Shown in pieces: positions 32,002 to 32,142 of a stretch of DNA of 32,142 nucleotides; positions within the stretch are counted from its first letter, which is position 1; each line of letters begins with the position of its first letter. The notes beneath the pieces are model-generated. The model made no database searches and was not told the origin of the DNA. It was given only the letters and a program-made list of their open reading frames with translations. The DNA is taken from NCBI GenBank assembly GCA_017443895.1, contig JAFSXU010000036.1, positions 1 through 32,142 on the forward strand, read 5' to 3'. Both the position numbers and the translations under genes were made by a program. The stretch is from Clostridia bacterium. Lineage in GTDB: Bacteria; Bacillota; Clostridia; UBA1381.

Positions 32002-32142
32002 TAAATTTTGGTTTAGCGTACCAATGCGAAATCGTAAATTGGTATGGTCGTAGGGACAGGTCTCTGTGCCTGTCCGCATCCCCGACAACGCATATTGGGA
32101 ACGGGAGGGCATGGAAACCCTCCCCTACAAATTTCGATACCC
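32002..32142. repeat. Modular palindromic intergenic repeat, copy B (cut by window edge)
   Basis: It begins with TAAATTTTGGTTTAGCG and then repeats copy A from base 1 onward with few changes, in the same orientation. Both hairpins (GGACAGG/CCTGTCC and GGGAGGG/CCCTCCC) are intact. Confidence 0.9.

Noticed and set aside
1-32142. The window as one composite transposon bounded by direct repeats
   Set aside because: Copies A and B are in direct orientation, but more copies lie inside, the content is mostly core genes, and no transposase is present. The match with the window ends may be a sampling artefact.

Overview
The window looks like chromosomal DNA of a low-to-mid G+C, Gram-positive gut-type Clostridia. 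I infer this from strong GGAGG ribosome sites, TTGACA/TATAAT promoters with 17-bp spacers, an SLH-domain S-layer protein, the dnaE-mtrB-pfkA-pyk gene order, and many short palindromic intergenic repeats. The genus cannot be fixed from sequence alone; Oscillospirales/Monoglobales-like bacteria are my best guess.

Layout. 1-500: a copy of a modular palindromic repeat, then an orphan, promoter-driven, structured small RNA candidate (about 334-484). 504-2000: an HPr/Crh-like protein (minus strand), a small lipoprotein and a phosphopantetheinyl transferase. 2119-3473: a flavodiiron protein overlapping a tiny ferredoxin:thioredoxin-reductase-like protein, probably an oxygen/NO and thiol redox pair. 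3673-10519: a secreted four-module beta-sandwich protein and the major S-layer protein. The S-layer gene is driven by a consensus promoter and preceded by a 270-nt leader with four hairpins and a well-formed H-type pseudoknot.

11045-14130: a three-gene operon (zinc-ribbon membrane protein, TPM-domain protein, SPFH-domain protein) that probably forms a membrane-associated complex. 14131-18430: an AT-rich accessory patch with decayed gene pieces (an AAA/DUF4143 ATPase tail, a truncated PHP protein), a GH30 glycosidase with its own operator-like palindrome, a hairpin MITE, a RhuM-family gene and a duplicated 50-bp promoter. It ends at a tRNA-Trp gene. 18744-24471: a patatin-like lipase, sbcD-sbcC, a nucleoside deoxyribosyltransferase, a truncated antitoxin-like gene and a small unknown gene.

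24719-31734: dnaE, mtrB (TRAP), a DUF2007-like gene, pfkA and pyk, i.e. replication plus the two key control points of glycolysis. 31741-32142: two tandem 113-bp units whose 16-bp hairpin stems differ by five compensatory base-pair changes, followed by another copy of the repeat that opens the window.

The most promising undescribed material is RNA- or hairpin-level: the S-layer leader pseudoknot, the orphan three-way-junction RNA at 334-484, and the covarying tandem hairpins after pyk. No CRISPR array, prophage or complete transposon was found.
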